A stretch of DNA of 64,000 nucleotides from Datnioides undecimradiatus. Taxonomy: Eukaryota > Chordata > Actinopteri > Lobotiformes > Datnioididae. The notes beneath the pieces are model-generated. The model was not told the origin of the DNA, did no database searches, and was given only the letters and a program-made list of their open reading frames with translations. Location: NCBI GenBank assembly GCA_008933995.1, contig WARS01000048.1:6420938-6484937 (forward strand). Direction: 5' to 3'. A program made the translations under genes and the position numbers. Numbering within the stretch: the stretch's first letter is position 1; every line of letters starts with the position of its first letter. Of this stretch, positions 8,513 to 22,589 are shown piece after piece.

Positions 8513-11500
8513 CGACGGAAAACAAAGATCTAATACAGGGCTCAGTTGCACACACCCACAGTTACACACATGCACCAAAACATTGATTGCTGAGGCTTCA
8601 GTATCTAATTAGAGCACTCTCTCTCTGTATCTTCTCACACTCTGGGATATTGAATCTTCAAGCACTTTGACCTTTATTTATTTTATTTACACGCTGTAAT
8701 ATTGATTGTTGTGCAGACACTTATTAGGCAGGTCCTATATCTGTTCTTGCTTCTTTAGAAACAGTTTTTGTCAACGCAGCGGAGGGACCTTTGTGCATTT
8801 GGACCCCATAGTTGATGAGACACTTTTAACTGAGCCATGAACCTGTCGCTGACATATAAATGAATCCCATCGTTCTTTGTCACAAACACCACATTTATTT
8901 GACCTTCCTCTGATTAGAGCGAAAATCCTTAGTTGCCTTTCGTGGCTAAGGACTGAAAATACGATCAAGATCAATAGTTTACCACTACAGGAACAGGTGG
9001 AGCTAATCAATAGCCAAAGTTAAGCTTTAAGTGATTTTCTAGCAACATAGTCGTTCAAAGGAGCAGAGACATTGTTTGGCCATATTGTGATACTTTGTTG
9101 AATCTGATGTGTTTTCCACATTAGGTTTGGTTACAGTGTATCTCCATGTTTTACACATACTAACACTGGTTCATGTGCGGATTACAGCACCGAGAGTGTT
9201 ACTCCAGTTTGTAACCAAATACATACAGCAGACTCTAACTACTGCTTTGGAGCACTGCATCCATTTGTTTTTTTCCCAGTAATTCAGCAATCTATGGAAG
9301 CAATCTATTTAAAAATGTCATTGTGGTTTCATTATCTACCATTTTTTATATTATGTATTTGAAGTTTTTGCCCATTGAATCAATTTATATTTTTAAAATT
9401 TTAACTCATAACTATGAAATACTAAATAATAAGCAGTTATGAGGACTTTCAAAGATTAAATGCAGCTCCAGTGTTAAACTGCAGTTAGTAAGTGAGGTAG
9501 AAAAACCTAAGGCACTGTTGCACTAAACATCCTCACTGTTCAGGCTGCAGCTGATTTGATTGTTATATATTAAATATTTGCATATGTGAAATTCCCAAAG
9601 AGAATTTCACAAAGTATCAAACGCCCTTTCCATTGGCAAAAAAACCAACAACTATTGAGAGCTTTGTAACAGCCAATACTGAATGTTGACTTCGAGCTCA
9701 GGCTGCTGTGACAGGACAGTGAGCCATTGTGCTGTGTTTGAAAGGAGCTTCTATAAAATAAAAAGAAACCAGAAGAAAAACCTCAAACAGCAAGAGAGTC
9801 AGATAATTTCATACACATCAATACTTCTTCCAGCCAAAGAGTCAATTATTAAAGAGAATCTTAACTTAAAATGATGCTGATTCAATCTGTTCTGAGGACA
9901 TTTTACTATTATCTGTAAACTGATTTACTCTGTGTTTCAGATACTGAGTTGTCAGATAATGATAACAAAATAAACTTAATTTCAGAGTCAATTTAAAACT
10001 GATATTTAATATTTTTGCATTTGATATAGAAATACACTTTAAGTCTTAATTTTTATTTGACAAAATGCTTGTGCAGATAATGCACATCATAGGCATCTAT
10101 ACACATTTAGTATTAATATTTCATGTGTGAATGTATTTGGTATGCGATCTTCCCATTGTACACATATGGGAGTAATGTGTGTGCACGAACTACACAGGCG
10201 GATGTAGGTGCTGCACATATGCTTCAAGTTTACACTGGAGGGGAAAACAATATCCAACTAAGGGCTGAAACACAATGCCTTTACTTAGATAAAACACTAG
10301 ATCTCAAGATTTCAAAGGATGACCATCACCATGACAAACTCAATATTGTCAGTATGTCTGTCTCAGGAAGGAAAAGGAATGCTAGACAGCAATGATCCCA
10401 TTGAATTACCAAATGTGAAGTACAATCAGATTGTCTGTCAAGATCATCATTTACCAGATCAAAGATCAAAACCAGGCCTTTGCTTACCTTAGTTTGCCTT
10501 AAAGGTTGCAAGGTAGAATTAGCAACTTTACCTTATTACACATATTTTCTTCCCATTCTTTCTGCTGATGTCTTACGTCCTAATGCTTGTATGCACTGTT
10601 GTATTTGGCATCTTATGTAAATTTAGTCCTGTGTTCTTAGTCCTTGGCACCATGTTGGTTGTGCTTTTTTTCTTTTGTTTGTTAGCAGACAAATGTGATA
10701 AGTCAGATGTGACAAGGACCATAATACGAAGCCAATGGAGAGCTATGCATTGTTTTCCCCTCTAGTGTGGGCAGAACTTAATTGTGTTCTGTCTGTCAAC
10801 ATTATGGTACTAACGGGTTTTTGTGGTCACTTTGGAACACGGCCATACTTCGGTCCCTTTCTATTTGCACTTGTTTTAATGAATAAATACACATATACTA
10901 GGAATGGAAAAGGAAACTCTTGATGATTCACACCTGATATAATAAGATGAAATTCCTTCTCCATAAAGATTCTTGTGTTGATGGTGAGTTTTGGCTGTCC
11001 TGTACTGTATCAGTACTTTTGCCAATGGGGACGAGACATTTTATCCAAGCCACTTCCTTCTTTGAGACTTTAGTGCTGTAATATAACCATTTAGATACTG
11101 AAAGTGTATTTTAAGATACATGTCTATAGTTTTCTAGTGAGTTATTTTCCTATTTCTAGTTTATGACAATGTTTGGATTTGTAAATCCAAAATCCATCTT
11201 GAGAAAACCTTGCAGACTTGCTTGTCAGTGCAAACACAAGCCCATGATTTAATTCTCATTTTTCCTTTTACACTTTGACACGTGTCACACTCTGCACTGC
11301 ACGGTACATGTGCAACTGTATTAACACTTCATGTGTGATGGGTTTGGAGACCTGTGTGCACTTTTTCCTGATAGTATAGCTGGCTGCTGAGTGATCTTAG
11401 TTTGCTACTATTAACTGTATGTGAGTGGTTGCCTTGTTGCATCAGCCAGTTGCAGGTTTTTACTGATGATTGTTTAATTTGATGGGGATGCCAAATGGTT

Positions 11501-12010
11501 GATGCCAAACATTTTAGTGTGGTTTACTCTGTGAACTAGTGGTTTTCTGACTTTGCCCTAGCAGCCTGGCTGCTTAAAGAAAAGTTACACATTTTTCAAA
11601 GACTATCTTAAACCAAAAGGCTACTATAAACACTGAAACAAGTTTTGCTTGTTGTTGTGAGCCCCCCCCCCCGGCAGTCATATGGTACAAATGTTCATGT
11701 TTTATTTTTAATAGTGAGTCTCATGCTGTATGAGAGTAGTAAATAGCTTTTATACTTTGTATATGCATGATTCACTCACCTCTCATGTGGGTTTTTGTTG
11801 AGATTTTAAGTGCCTGGCATGATTTATCAAAACACACTTCAGCTCTGCGGACTGCTTTAGCTATTATTTCTGTGGCGTTTAGCCACCTAATGGTTGTCAA
11901 AAGTCAATAGATGCTTTGGGGAGATTGTTACTTTTCTGTACTTTAATTGTAAGTATTTTTTTTTCTAAAAACAAAAGGAAATTTATTAATAAAAGAAAAG
12001 TAATTCCGGT
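8513..12010 (+). other. mrtfa: Probable mrtfa 3' UTR
   Basis: Downstream of the stop lies about 3.5 kb of AT-rich sequence with no coding signature. AATAAA hexamers occur at 9,757-9,762, 9,969-9,974, 10,882-10,887 and 11,988-11,993. The last is followed within 30 bases by a GT-rich stretch and is the best candidate for the distal cleavage site. Nothing separates UTR from intergenic DNA by sequence alone, so the end point is an estimate. A C-run of ten occurs at about 11,663-11,672. Confidence 0.5.
11988..11993 (+). terminator. mrtfa: Candidate distal polyadenylation signal of mrtfa
   Basis: This is a canonical AATAAA. It is followed at about +15 to +35 by the GT-rich sequence GGTGTGGTTAGTTCTGGTT, the usual arrangement of a vertebrate cleavage and polyadenylation site. 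Confidence 0.45.
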
Positions 12011-12399
12011 GTGGTTAGTTCTGGTTATTTCAATAATGTGAACAAAGTGGCTGAACCTGCACTCTTATTGTACATGAATTTTTGCCAAACTGACCAACAG
12101 TTTTTCATTTGCACACCTGTGCTGTTTGTGCGGACTACATTTGTTAACCTTTGAGGTTCTGGTATGTGTAGTTTGTCAGCTTTAGCTAGCCAGCATCTTT
12201 ATTAACCAGGTATCCAGCCATTATGTTTGTTGTGGACCCACCCACTTAGCACTCAGGCACAGCTAATCAGAAGGCCTTATTTCAATTATCTGACTACCGA
12301 CCAATCAAAATAAAGTCTCTTGTTTTTTAATTACCTAAATCTGATAATAGGTCAAATTTTCGAGTGACGATTTTTTCATTTTGCAAATGACAGATTGTC

Positions 12400-13160
12400 C
12401 GTAGCCCCGCCCCTTTCACTCAGTTTACTGCACGCGCGTTGCAAAGAAGGACTTGTCTGCGCCCCAAATGTTTGTCTTGCAATACGTGGTTTAAACTCAC
12501 AGCGAGCATTATTTTTAGAATATTGTCTCTGGAACATAACTCCGCTCAAGTTCAGTCTTTATTCTCAAACTTGTCGCTGTGCGCTACTTCATCCTCAACA
12601 AGCACCGAAAAGTGGCAGCGCTAACATGGCTGCTGACTCTGCCCTTTCCCCTCATGAGCAGCATTCTCCAACAGCTACCTGTTGAACCAGTATTTATAAT
12701 GTCAGTCAAATAAAAACTGAGAACAACCATAACACAGACTGAACTCTTTGGCCGCCCTCCTTTGACAAAGACCTGGATGAATGTTGGACTACTTTACACA
12801 AATGATGGAATAAAATCAGTGTTCACCGTCAGGCCCCCATCACCTCCTGCTGTCACCATCCAAAGTAAGCTCCCTTATAATTTAAGACTGGCGTTTTGCT
12901 TATTTCAGTGTAGTTCTTTATTGCTTGTGGGGTTTTTTTTTTTTTTTTTGGTTGCACGTTCACGCGAGCACGTGTGTTAATTGCGGCCGCCGCGCCGAGC
13001 TATGTTCAAGTACTCGTGTTGTTGAGTCTGTTTGCTCTGTATGTGTTTATGTACACTGCCGCCACGCCCTGGTACGCTATGCCGTTTATCTCACTGTTTC
13101 TGATGTTTCCTCTTATGGCTTCAAGTTTAAAGGTTGTCCGATTGCACGCAGGTGTGCACG
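12400..13160. other. CpG-bearing patch downstream of mrtfa
   Basis: CpG dinucleotides are noticeably commoner here than in flanking DNA. There is a GC-box-like CCCCGCCCC near 12,404, a GCGGCCGC near 12,983 and ACGCGCGTT near 12,432. A well-contexted ATG at 12,625 opens only an 18-codon frame, and an AATAAA follows at 12,709-12,714. It could be a decayed repeat, an unmethylated island or a non-coding transcript. I cannot tell which. Confidence 0.25.
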
Positions 13161-13757
13161 TATGGGCCCACCTTCACTGTCATTTCTGCCTACACTAGTA
13201 TGTGAAAGTGACATCAATCTCCTCATTTAAGTCCGAAAGTGAATAGCAACTTGACTTGTTACCGTTTTTTCTATGCAAACAAATAACCCGACACACTAGG
13301 CAGGAAGCAAAAGAATTTATACTTTAAATTCTGTAATTATCCTTTACCCTTATTGCCCTTTGTTAGATTGCTGTCAAGGTGCAGTTTGCAACACTTTTCC
13401 TTGACATCTTGGAACTGTGGGACAGTAACACAATAAGCTTTAATTTAAGAAAACTAGAACACAATTTGTCTGTGACTTGTTTGTTGCACACACATAACTT
13501 CATGCTTTTATGCGCACCTCTTTGACGCTTGATCGCTGAAGATGCTGCATACATGCTGTCACTATGGGATCTTAAACACATGCGCAAGCCTCCATATCTC
13601 AAATGCACAGACACACACACAGACACACACACACTCACTAGAGTGGTTTAAATGTTCTGTGAGCAGGAGGATGACAGAACTGTAGTGTTGTAAGTGACTC
13701 ACAGGAGGGCGGAAAACTAGATGACTGCATGGTTACAGCTCTGCTCCGGGGAGAGAG

Positions 13758-13759
<2 letters not shown>

Positions 13760-13791
<32 letters not shown>
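13760..13791. repeat. (CA)n microsatellite
   Basis: About 16 uninterrupted CA units are preceded by a short GA run. Confidence 0.97.
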
Positions 13792-13796
<5 letters not shown>

Positions 13797-14767
13797 CCGC
13801 ACTCAAATATAAGCATGAACCTCTTTCCACATATTAAAAGTAACACACACACATCCTTGCCAGACCAGGATATGGGTGGGCATGTGAGGGAGGCGGATGA
13901 TTGGCTGATAACAACTCTCAAGCTACTAATGGAGGGGAGCAGAGGATGCCAGGCTAACATCTATTCCACAGTGGGCATCCCAGGCCTCCCACTGAAGCAC
14001 ATAACAATACGGTTTGTGTGTGCGAGCCTGAGTGGATAAATGGCTGCCAAATTTACATTTTTGCACAATCATGCACCACCACAGATGTAAAATATCGCTG
14101 TATGAATTTGAAAGCAACGCATGGTGTGATTGCCTTGGGAACCTGCCAGTCGCGCTGGTTGCTCCTCACCTACGTTGCTCCGTGCTCCGTCCTTTCCCTA
14201 GCTTCCTCTCATCCACCCTCAGGCTCCTGCTACATAGGGGAGGAGTGAGGTGGGGTGGAAGCTCAAAAGTATGAAAAAAAATCTTTCAGTTTATCCAACA
14301 TAGTCTTAAGCAAACCATAGATGTAATTTAGTTATTATGAATTATTTGTTACTGAGTGAACATGAAGTCACTTTCCACTCCAGTCAGTGAGATAGTTTAC
14401 TGCAGATGTAGTGCTGCTGAACGTATGTGGCCTAATTGGCAGGTTTGAAATGCACATGAGGCAAAGCAGTGCTAAGCCTTGGTTCAAGTTTTTATCCATT
14501 TTGATTGACGTCGGTGTAATTCAGCAACTCCTATTCATGAGAGGCACTTGTTTTACATTTGCAACCTTCTGCTCTGCCTTGCCTGTAATGCCAGTTGCTC
14601 CAACATGCGCAGCTTCACCTCTGGTGATAGGAGACATGTAAGATTAGGGCTGCACACAAATTCATTAACACACACGCCTAAAGCCAACACTATAATGCTG
14701 GACTCTGCTTGGAAGGAGTTTTGCCATCAGGCTGCCTGAAGTAATTCTGCAGATGCTTTGATGCTTC

Positions 14768-14784
14768 GGGGGGGGGGGGGGGGG
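14768..14784. repeat. G17 homopolymer
   Basis: Seventeen consecutive G residues on the + strand. The length is the kind most prone to assembly and sequencing error. Confidence 0.95.
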
Positions 14785-17302
14785 TCTGCTTGTGATGTGG
14801 AAGCATGTTAGTATTTGCACACAAACACAGCAAAGCACATGCATGCACAAACACACACAAAATGGAAACAGGGATTTATGCTTAAACACAGGCGTGCACA
14901 AATACACACACATGTATTTACACAGCACCTACAGGGGGAAACCAGGATGGGGCACATGCTGTGTGCAGTTAAGCAATCATTAGTTTGAAAAAAAGAGTAA
15001 TAACTTTAAAAATGTTGTAATTAAGATTGTTTTATGATTCTGTCTTTCCTGTTATTAGTCACCACGCCGTGCATTTAATAGCTGTAGCTTTCCTATCATG
15101 TTTATTAGTTGTCATGGACTAGTAGATGTTTGAACTTATGCCTCCGGAGTACCACAATGACCTGTCATCCATGTTGGATTATTCCATTTAAACAAGCAAA
15201 TTTGATCTGCAGGTGGGGAGATCAAGTGACATGAGTGAAAGCTCTAGACAGTAGCATCACTGGTGCCTCCCTACTGAAAAATTCAGAAGCACTTGGAAAA
15301 AAATGTGGGAACACCACTTGAACCAATACATTCATGTTTTCCTGTTCTTTTCCTGCCTTAACTGTATCACTTCTGTAATAAAAAGACGAGGCACAGCATA
15401 GTTTGTGCCTCATGCTGTTGTTGTGCTGAAGTGTTTCATCTTGTGCGGTGGAGCCGGCACACTTCGTTTCCTCTGCAAATGATGGACCACAGTAAAGAAG
15501 CACAATGTGCCATATCGTATTTATGTGAATTGAAAAAGTAGCAATTGTTGTCCCAACTCAAGATCGCCTGCTGATTGTTTGTTTTTCACAGTACTGGCAC
15601 AGGGAGGGTCCGAGTGATCTTATCATTTGAAAAATTAGTTGATAGTATGTGTAATCATCACCAAAGGGGTCGAGCAGGAACATTAACACACACAGGTAGA
15701 TGATATACTGCCCAGCCTCCGTTATGACGATGATGATTAGTATACAAGCAGTTGCCATATTTTTAAGCTACATTACAAACTCAGCTAAAAAGTCACACAC
15801 GGCTAGCTGTTTATGCTTGAACCGGTGTGTTGTGTGATGAAGTCTTGGCTTTTTACTTTTGAAGAATTTAATGCACGTATAGTATTGAGTGTATTGTTGT
15901 CACGCAGGGCTGCAGAGGAGACACTGCAACTTGATAAATTACACCAAAAAGGTTAAAAAGAGCCAGCAACATCAGAGCTAATCAACTTACCAAACCCTCT
16001 TGACGAACAATGTCCTTAAACAGTTGAGTATATTGTCCTCTGTCTGTAGATTGTTGTTGAATTATGATGTCAGGCTGTTCATATCTCCCTATTGGCCAAC
16101 TGAAAGTGCTTGGTGTGATTGTTCTCTTTTGAAGGTCAACAGTGGACTTTGAACATTAACCACCAATTTGGTTTGATGGTTGATTTCATTTAGTCTCATG
16201 TTAAAGCTGTCATTCAGACTCTGGTGTGGACCAAAAGTTCAGATGAAAACACACTAACTACATTTTCCATTTTTGGTGATGACTAAGCGAACCAAACTAC
16301 GGATGTGCGAGCCCCCACAGTCACAAAGCGAAAAGCTATGAGACCAGGAGTGGAGCTGCCGCTGCCGCTGCTGTTTCTCTTGATTAGAAGCGACAGTCTT
16401 TTGAACACTCAGGTCATTTCAGTCCAAACATCATGACATCTCCATGGTGGATGAGAATGAAATTAACTTTAGGTTTGCATGAGAGGGGCTGATGCATATA
16501 TGCCTGCTGAAGCAGCATTCTTTCAAGCTGGAAGAAGAACCATGTAGCGGTAGAAGACAAGGGGGGGTTGACAGAGAAATGGCAGGAGGGAGGGAGGGAG
16601 AAGAGAGGAACAGCTGAGTTGAATCCAGTGCAACATGTATTCTTAGTAAGAACCTCAAGGTCAAAGCCGACTCACTCCAGATGACAGATAATATGCTAAA
16701 TCTGGCCCGCACTAATGGAAACCTGCTGTGATGAAATGTTCATACCGACACACACAGACCCCACTCACTGAAGTGGCACATTTCAGCTCCAGCTGCATAT
16801 ACAGACAAAAAAACCCAAAAAAAACGCTGACAGCAGCTGTCAGATGCACATGTTGGATGAGTAAAACATGGCTGCAAGCACGTGGACAAACACACGCACA
16901 GACAAAGCAGACACACGAGCGTGCATGTGTTTTCTTATATTTGTTGATATGAGTAAAGGTTTACAATGTGACAGCTGAGGTCTGCAGCGGTGTTATGATG
17001 ATGATTACCAGGATAGCTCATTCATTGTATTTCATCTGTTCAATCATTAATCTCAGTCATGGCATACATATAGGAATTACATGCTCGTTTGTTTATATGC
17101 CTAAAAATTAGCACATGCACATGAAGCGCAGCTAACTCAGCTGTCAGCATACAGACATCTGTGACCACCGTTCCCACTGCAGGGGTAATAAAAAAGCCAT
17201 AAAGACGAAGTAAATGTGAAACGACTGGCTACTGTGTGTTCACAGCCCTCATTCATATCAATATAAGTTCAGGTGCATCCCTTACGATTAGTCGTGGTTG
17301 TT

Positions 17303-17334
17303 TCTTAATTAGCTAAATTAGCTAATTAGCTAAA
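17303..17334. repeat. AT-rich array of TTAGCTAA-like palindromes
   Basis: Three overlapping TTAGCTAA units follow each other: AATTAGCTAAA, AATTAGCTAA and AATTAGCTAAA. TAAT/ATTA homeodomain cores lie on both strands. Confidence 0.8.
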
Positions 17335-18996
17335 GCACCACATCTAGCTGCAGGCTTCATTTGACCGCAGCATTGCCTAAGTGACAAAAGCACACTTACA
17401 CTAAGGATCAGTGATCATAAAAACCATCTTGTGGGGAAAAATACCCCAAACTCATTCAATTTAGGTCAACTTAATTAGTCATTTTCAGAGTCATGCTGCC
17501 GTCTACTACTGAACCAAATGCACAAAAGAATACATATGGGCTCACTCCTCCTCACAAACCTTATTGAGGTTTGTATTGAAAACTTTAACAGTTGATTTTT
17601 GCAAACTTAAAATGTCATTTAACTGAAAAACAAATACATCAAGGTAATCTGTGCAGAAGCATCAGCACATATTACATTAATTTGTTTATTTATCGTTATG
17701 TCTTCAGGCACAGAGCAGATAGATGCTGCGAGCTGTCACATGTCAACTTTTATGGGTTAGATGGTTAGTAGGTTTTGGGACTGCCACAGTGTGAACTGCA
17801 TAAGTTTACTGTATATGAGTGCACACATTATGTGATCACTGTGTCTAACAGCGGAATTGGTTTTATGATTCTTGTTAACTAAATGCTCTTTTTCCATTAA
17901 CCATAAATATGCCACAGGTTGAACAAGTCATTTTCCTTTACAGGGCTGTGCTGGATTTAAAACATGAAACTAAACAAGTGCATCATTACAAGAAAGACAC
18001 AATAACAGATTATTATTTTTTATTACCTTGTTTTTAATTGTCAGCCAAAATCATAATTGAAAATGAAAATTGGTTAAAAACGAGCTGGTGAACATGGTTG
18101 ACCATTTAGCAGCTGAACATCCAGGTAATTCCCCCGGGGACCGGTGGTCAGTGGAGACCAGACCAGAGCTTAGAACAGTGTGAGTACTGAACATTAGTCA
18201 AGTTGACACAAACACGGCTTCAGATGAATGCTAATATCGTTGTCAGTTCATATGGTGTTTACAGCCGTCTGACCTGAGCCAAGTAGCAAATAACATCAAG
18301 GTTCAACTCAAGAAATGTGAAGTCGTGCATCCTTTTTCTTGGTCTCTTTGAACCCAAACCTTGGCAGACGTTGACTAAAAAAACAACGGCATATACATTT
18401 TTTTTCTTTGATGAGACAGTCTTCTATTAAACAAGCTTCCTCAGCTGCAGTCAGTCAGTATAGAAGCATCTCTTTGCATCGCTAGACAGATCCCAAAAAA
18501 CAACAAATCTGTTTATAACCTCTTCCTTCTTCTTTTACACTGTGCATCCAAACTAGTGTCTACATCATTGTCACCCCTCTGGAACACAGAGCAACACACT
18601 GAAGAGTGTAACGTTGCCAGAGGAAACGCTGACATGACGTCGATTCCCACACACAAAGGCAACAAAGAAAATGCGGTTTAGAAAAATGAGACGTATGAGA
18701 AGATTCAGGGAGAACGGAGGAATGAGGGAAGAGAGGCACATGTGCTAGAGTGTGCACATAGGTTCATGCATGTATGTTGGAGCATTGCAGCTCCACGTGG
18801 ACCAGTTTGGTGTTTGACAGTGAAAGAATATGTGAACAGGAGACACCAAAGAGAGAGAGTGGAGACGGAGAGGTGAAGAGCAAGAGAGTGGAGAACAGAA
18901 ATAGCTGCGACCCATTATCATCACCTCTACCTGTCTGGCTGTCGCACCTCTAATTACTGCTGCCACATTGCTCCAAATAGCACACAATGAGGGAAG

Positions 18997-19018
18997 TGTG
19001 TGTGTGTGTGTGTGTGTC
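18997..19018. repeat. (TG)n microsatellite
   Basis: About 11 TG units. A second short TG run lies near 19,163-19,184. Confidence 0.95.
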
Positions 19019-22000
19019 TGTCCTTGTGTAGCTGCATTTGTGTATGTTATATATTCATGTATAAAATGTGATTTCCCACGTTTTTGTGCCTTAGCGAGAC
19101 AAGTTTCTGCGTGTTGAGTCGCTATGTTTCAGCGCCTGTAATTCTTTTTGTGTTCCTGTCATTGTGTGCGTGTGTGTGTGTGTGCGGAGATTATACCTCT
19201 CCTGTTAACCACCTGGAGAGAAGCAGCCTGGTGAGAGAAGCTTAAGGAGAATTTAATCCTTGCCTTAATGTGACAGCAGCATTTTCTGCGAAACTACCAT
19301 CATTACTAAACTGTTGAGGCTGTGTGTGCGCGCGCGTTTGTTTAAGAAGACCATGTACACACATACGCGCACACGCCCTTGAAAAGCACACATTTGCAGT
19401 AAGATAGAGTAAGTGTGACTTCATGTGTCGTCTTAAGCGCGCTGTGAGCAGCCGATGTAGGTCAGGCGTATTGCAAACTGAGTCCCTGACTGTTCCCTGA
19501 CTTATGCTTGAAACCAAACGCTACCAGGGGGATTATACAGAGACAGTCCCCACCACCCACCACCCACCACCGCTTTCACAGAAGCACTCACACATATATA
19601 TAGATACGCAAATGTGCACGCAAACACACAAAGGCCTTTTGAATTTAGGTCAGCCAAGTGACAGAGACACTACTGACCTTTACTGCACACAGCACACACT
19701 ACCTGACAAACACTACAGGTATGATGTAGGCACCGATTTAAAAACTGAGTGAGTTTCTCTGTCTGTCTACCTCCAAACATATGTAAGAGATTCAGTGTCC
19801 TCTGGGAGTCTCCATGTCCTTACCATCAATCTCCCCCTCCGTCTTCATGTGTAAACTGCAGAGGCAGTGTCATATGGCCCCTGACAGCTTCCATACTTTC
19901 TCCCTCTGCTCAACAAAACTGCTGAACCCCTGCCAGAGAGAGACAGAGAGAGAGAAGGGAGAGAGACACAGAAAGACAGACAGACAGCTCTACATCCAGG
20001 GTTCCCATCTGTTTATGGTGATGCAGTTTTTCTTGTCAGGGTCTCTGTCAGGTTTATGTGTCTGATCTCATAAGTGGCTACGTCCATCTGGCTGTGTTTA
20101 TGTCCATCTGTCCTTTGGCTGTGGAGACAGTGTCTCCCAGGCATGTGTCCCTCTCTCTTTGTACTGAAAATCACTGGTATATATATATATATCTACCTAT
20201 GCACTGAATGTAGTTCTCATGTTTGACCAAAAGGTTAGTAACGGTTAGGAAAACTGAAGCAAGTCCCTTAAAATAGCATCGTCACTGATGGCTAGCAGGA
20301 GCTGACTCCTCTGGCTGCAACAAGAAGTGTGATTGTAGTTAAGTCTATAAGATAATGACCCAACTTCTCACTTGATTTATCATCTCAGTAAACATTCTCC
20401 TAATGATTTTATGGTCTTGATCACTAGTTTCTACACAGCATGATGTTCATTTTGTCAGTTATGGTCCCATTTGGAGTAAATTGGACAATAAAACAAAGCA
20501 TTAGGATGTTGTTACCTTGTAAACGTCAGTACCATGGCAACTATCAATCGGGATAGATGTGTAGCAACGATTATCCATGGAAGCTCAACCGTCTTGTCCA
20601 AATATGATCACTTCTGGTTGGTGAAGACCATAATTCTGAACCTAAGATTTCATAACTTAAGCTCACATACCATTGGTTGACCTCATTTTGGGGATGTCCA
20701 CTTCTATAAAACCTCCCAAAGATCTTTTCATCTGACATCATTTGTCAGCCTATTTGTAATGTCTTAAATGCTGCAACTGGCTGCAGCACAACAAGTTTTG
20801 TCAAGGGAAGCTCTTGAATTGTCTCTGAGCCAAATTAGCGAATACTACCAACAGTATTTACACGCAACATAGTTAAGAACTACAGCTCTTTTTGTTCAGC
20901 ACTGATGTAAAATTAGTTTTTCCACTACATTTCCTGTTGACATAGGTACAGTCTGTCAAAGCGCCTGTCCTTGACGTCTGGCTGCCTATTCAGGGTCAAA
21001 TTTCACTTAAAATGCTCTCACTCAAAACCTTAGGGAAAATGTTTTGTACAGACATTTTGTCACACAAAAAACAAAACTCAGCAAGTATAATAACTTTCCA
21101 ATGATCCCTCCTCTAAATGAAGTGTAAGCTCTATAACCACCATTCTAATATTTGTTTATTTTCCTTCAATTTAGCAAAACCTACTGGCAAATCAATGTAG
21201 GGGTTGTGATTGCTTGAGAGACAGCAGCTGCAATAAAGGCCTTACCCTGTGTACTGTTGAACTTTTGGTTTGAATGCCCTGACAGTCAGAGAACAGCACC
21301 CATTCAGCCATAATTACATACTTATCAAATTTAGATTAATCAGTTTCTCTGATGCAGGTGCGGTCTGACCTTCCTTCATTTAAATGGGACACAAAAATTA
21401 AAAGAAACAAAGGAGGAAAATGTTAATAATTAAGAGGAAAACACTGTCAAATTACCATGAAGGGCCGCCTTGTGGATACTTCCACACTTCTGTTTTATCT
21501 GAATTGAAACAGGCTACCTGTAATACCCTAACAGCTAGTGGAATATCAGTATTGGGAATGAACTTTGTAGGTAAGACACTAACTGAATCCCCGGGCCTTG
21601 ATCTCTTAATGTTAATCCCTTGCTGTCCACATTCCTTCTCTGTCCTACAGCAAACACCTTCCACCTAGTAAAGCATCTTAAATTAACACAGGAGCCAAAC
21701 CACAGTACGATAAGAGTTTCAGTTTTACCCTCAGTCTGCCCACACTCTCTGAAAGCCCTACGGCACGATCAATGAGTCAGTTATTTCCCCTTGTATTCTC
21801 AGTCAAGCATATTAGGAGGCATTTGTGATATTCCCAAAGAGTGAAGATCAAGGCAGAGAGCTTATCCACCTCCTGTTCAGCAACCACACATTTCCCATGA
21901 CAACCGGTAGATCTGACGTATTTAAATCTTATTATTCTCCCTCTGATCTCCTCTGTCTCCTACAGGCCAAACTTGTATGTCCTACCTACAGTACAGTTAG

Positions 22001-22479
22001 CTGTATGATACTGTGGTTGCTGCTGGTAAAGCTGTTTGTAGCTGTCAGGGATATGACAGAGTTGCAGTCATCTGTTCCTGTGTTTTTATAAATGCAAACA
22101 GACAAAAAATGAAAAAAATGCATGTAATAATAGCACACGTAAAGTAAATGAGGTCAATCTAACCTTTTCTCTGCAAAAGGGAGTGTTGTGTGTTTTTTAT
22201 ATTATTAAAAAGGTAGAGAAGCATGCAGAAAGATAATGCTAATCCAAACTTAAACTTTCAGCCATTCACATTTCAGTCAGTGTCTGTTTCCTTTGCCTGT
22301 CTCACTCTCTCATCCTGACTCCTCATTTAAACCCGTTTCCACACAACGTGCCCAAGAGGATTCTGTTGCAGGAGGTGCTGCTTAAAGATTGTCTGATTTT
22401 GTAGAATGAGCCTGTTACTAACGTATAGTTGTCAGAAAACACACTTCCAATGTAAATTGGATGATTAGAGCTGTGATGG

Positions 22480-22493
22480 TGCATATATATGCA
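22480..22493. repeat. 14-bp perfect palindrome
   Basis: TGCATATATATGCA is perfectly self-complementary. It lies about 100 bp outside the LINE relic. Confidence 0.85.
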
Positions 22494-22589
22494 AGTATAT
22501 GGTGTATATCCAGCTTAGGCCAGGGGGATTTAGTCTGTATGACGTAACTAAGCCAGAGATTTGGATCATTAGCCATTTTGCCATTTTCA

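Larger units (their letters stand above)
12021..22480. other. Intergenic region, proximal part
   Basis: This is about 10.5 kb without a recognisable gene. It holds CA/TG microsatellites, a G17 run, a CpG-bearing patch at 12,400-13,150 with a GC-box-like CCCCGCCCC, and an array of TTAGCTAA units near 17,305. Short open frames here are low-complexity or lack splice and domain support. Confidence 0.6.
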
